A stretch of DNA of 6,140 bases from positions 1-6,140 of the forward strand of contig JAPCJU010000077.1 in assembly GCA_027886795.1 (NCBI GenBank). Reading direction: 5' to 3'. A program made the position numbers and the translations under genes. A model generated the notes under the pieces. The model was not told where the DNA came from and did no database searches. It was given only the letters and a program-made list of their open reading frames with translations. Shown one piece after another: positions 5,968 through 6,140 of the stretch. The stretch comes from Nitrososphaerota archaeon. GTDB lineage: Archaea > Thermoproteota > Nitrososphaeria > Nitrososphaerales > CADDZS01. Positions within the stretch are counted from its first letter, which is position 1, and each line of letters starts with the position of its first letter.

Positions 5968-6050
5968 ACTGCATTAGAATTGCAATGTCTAGCGGGAAGT
6001 GCTCCTGTTCATTTTGGTTAGATCTCTTTCCGCCCTAACATGACTGATCG

Positions 6051-6063
6051 TGAAGTCACTTCA
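6051..6063. repeat. 13-base near-palindrome
   Basis: TGAAGTCACTTCA has 6-base inverted arms around one central base, and a second pair of arms, ACATGA (6038-6043 region) and TCATGT (6061-6066), overlaps it. It could be a protein-binding site upstream of a gene beyond the window edge. There is no T-run, so a terminator is unlikely. Confidence 0.2.
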
Positions 6064-6140
6064 TGTCTATCTAACGGCTTTCGGAATCGAACTGGGAAAC
6101 AAGAAATCTAGTTAGACGGAATGTCTGACCACGTTCAAAT

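Larger units (their letters stand above)
5702..6140. other. AT-rich stretch without a convincing gene
   Basis: No intact protein or RNA gene is recognisable on either strand. The minus-strand frame 5728-5952 (74 codons) has no family features and starts without a clear signal. On the plus strand two short frames look somewhat protein-like: 5708-5851, containing CAHWMFFIIAEKKGKYLK but with no usable upstream start, and 5848-5967. An ATG at 6121 (MSDHVQ) runs to the window edge and might begin another gene, but no TATA box or ribosome site precedes it at the expected distance. A 12-bp palindrome and a 13-base near-palindrome are listed separately. Confidence 0.5.

Noticed and set aside
6065..6120. 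Possible tRNA: the minus strand carries GTTCGATTC, like a T-loop, and TCTAAC/GTTAGA could pair as an acceptor stem
   Set aside because: The five-base stem that should flank the T-loop does not pair, the inverted repeat encloses only about 35 bases, and no anticodon arm or CCA-adjacent stem can be drawn.
1..6140. CRISPR array, insertion sequence or attachment site
   Set aside because: No regularly spaced direct repeats, no transposase or integrase motif, and no terminal inverted repeats with a target duplication were seen.

Overview
The window reads as archaeal chromosome, probably from the TACK side; a Thaumarchaeota/Nitrososphaeria-like source is plausible but not proven. The reasons are a crenactin/actin-type gene, TATA boxes a short distance upstream of starts with little or no leader, frequent TTG starts, and a compact archaeal-type transaldolase.

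Layout. (1) Bases 1-2286, plus strand, concern nucleotide-sugar metabolism. They hold the C-terminus of a sugar-phosphate nucleotidylyltransferase, then a 30-codon reading frame that looks like the amputated N-terminus of an M55 D-aminopeptidase (DppA type), then a TATA box, then two NAD-dependent sugar epimerase/dehydratase genes 6 bases apart. The second most resembles GDP-mannose 3,5-epimerase but lacks the family's catalytic cysteine. (2) Bases 2287-4939, plus strand, hold a 448-residue actin homologue and a gene for a membrane protein with several transmembrane helices, a coiled coil and a long polar tail. A broken-looking small reading frame lies just upstream of the actin. (3) Bases 4958-5647, minus strand, hold a transaldolase convergent with the actin module. 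Its true start is probably TTG at 5647, because the first 18 codons of the longer reading frame contain its TATA box. (4) Bases 5648-6140 hold that promoter, a 12-bp palindrome and AT-rich sequence with only weak coding traces.

The most interesting unit is the actin plus membrane-protein pair, a possible membrane-tethered actin system. The membrane gene as read (3997-4863) is probably incomplete at both ends. A reading frame that opens 2 bases after the actin stop joins its N-terminus if one base is missing near a C4 run (3923-3926). A 31-codon tail joins its C-terminus if one base is extra in an A6 run (4841-4846). These are either assembly errors or real indels; the joined protein would have about 376 residues.
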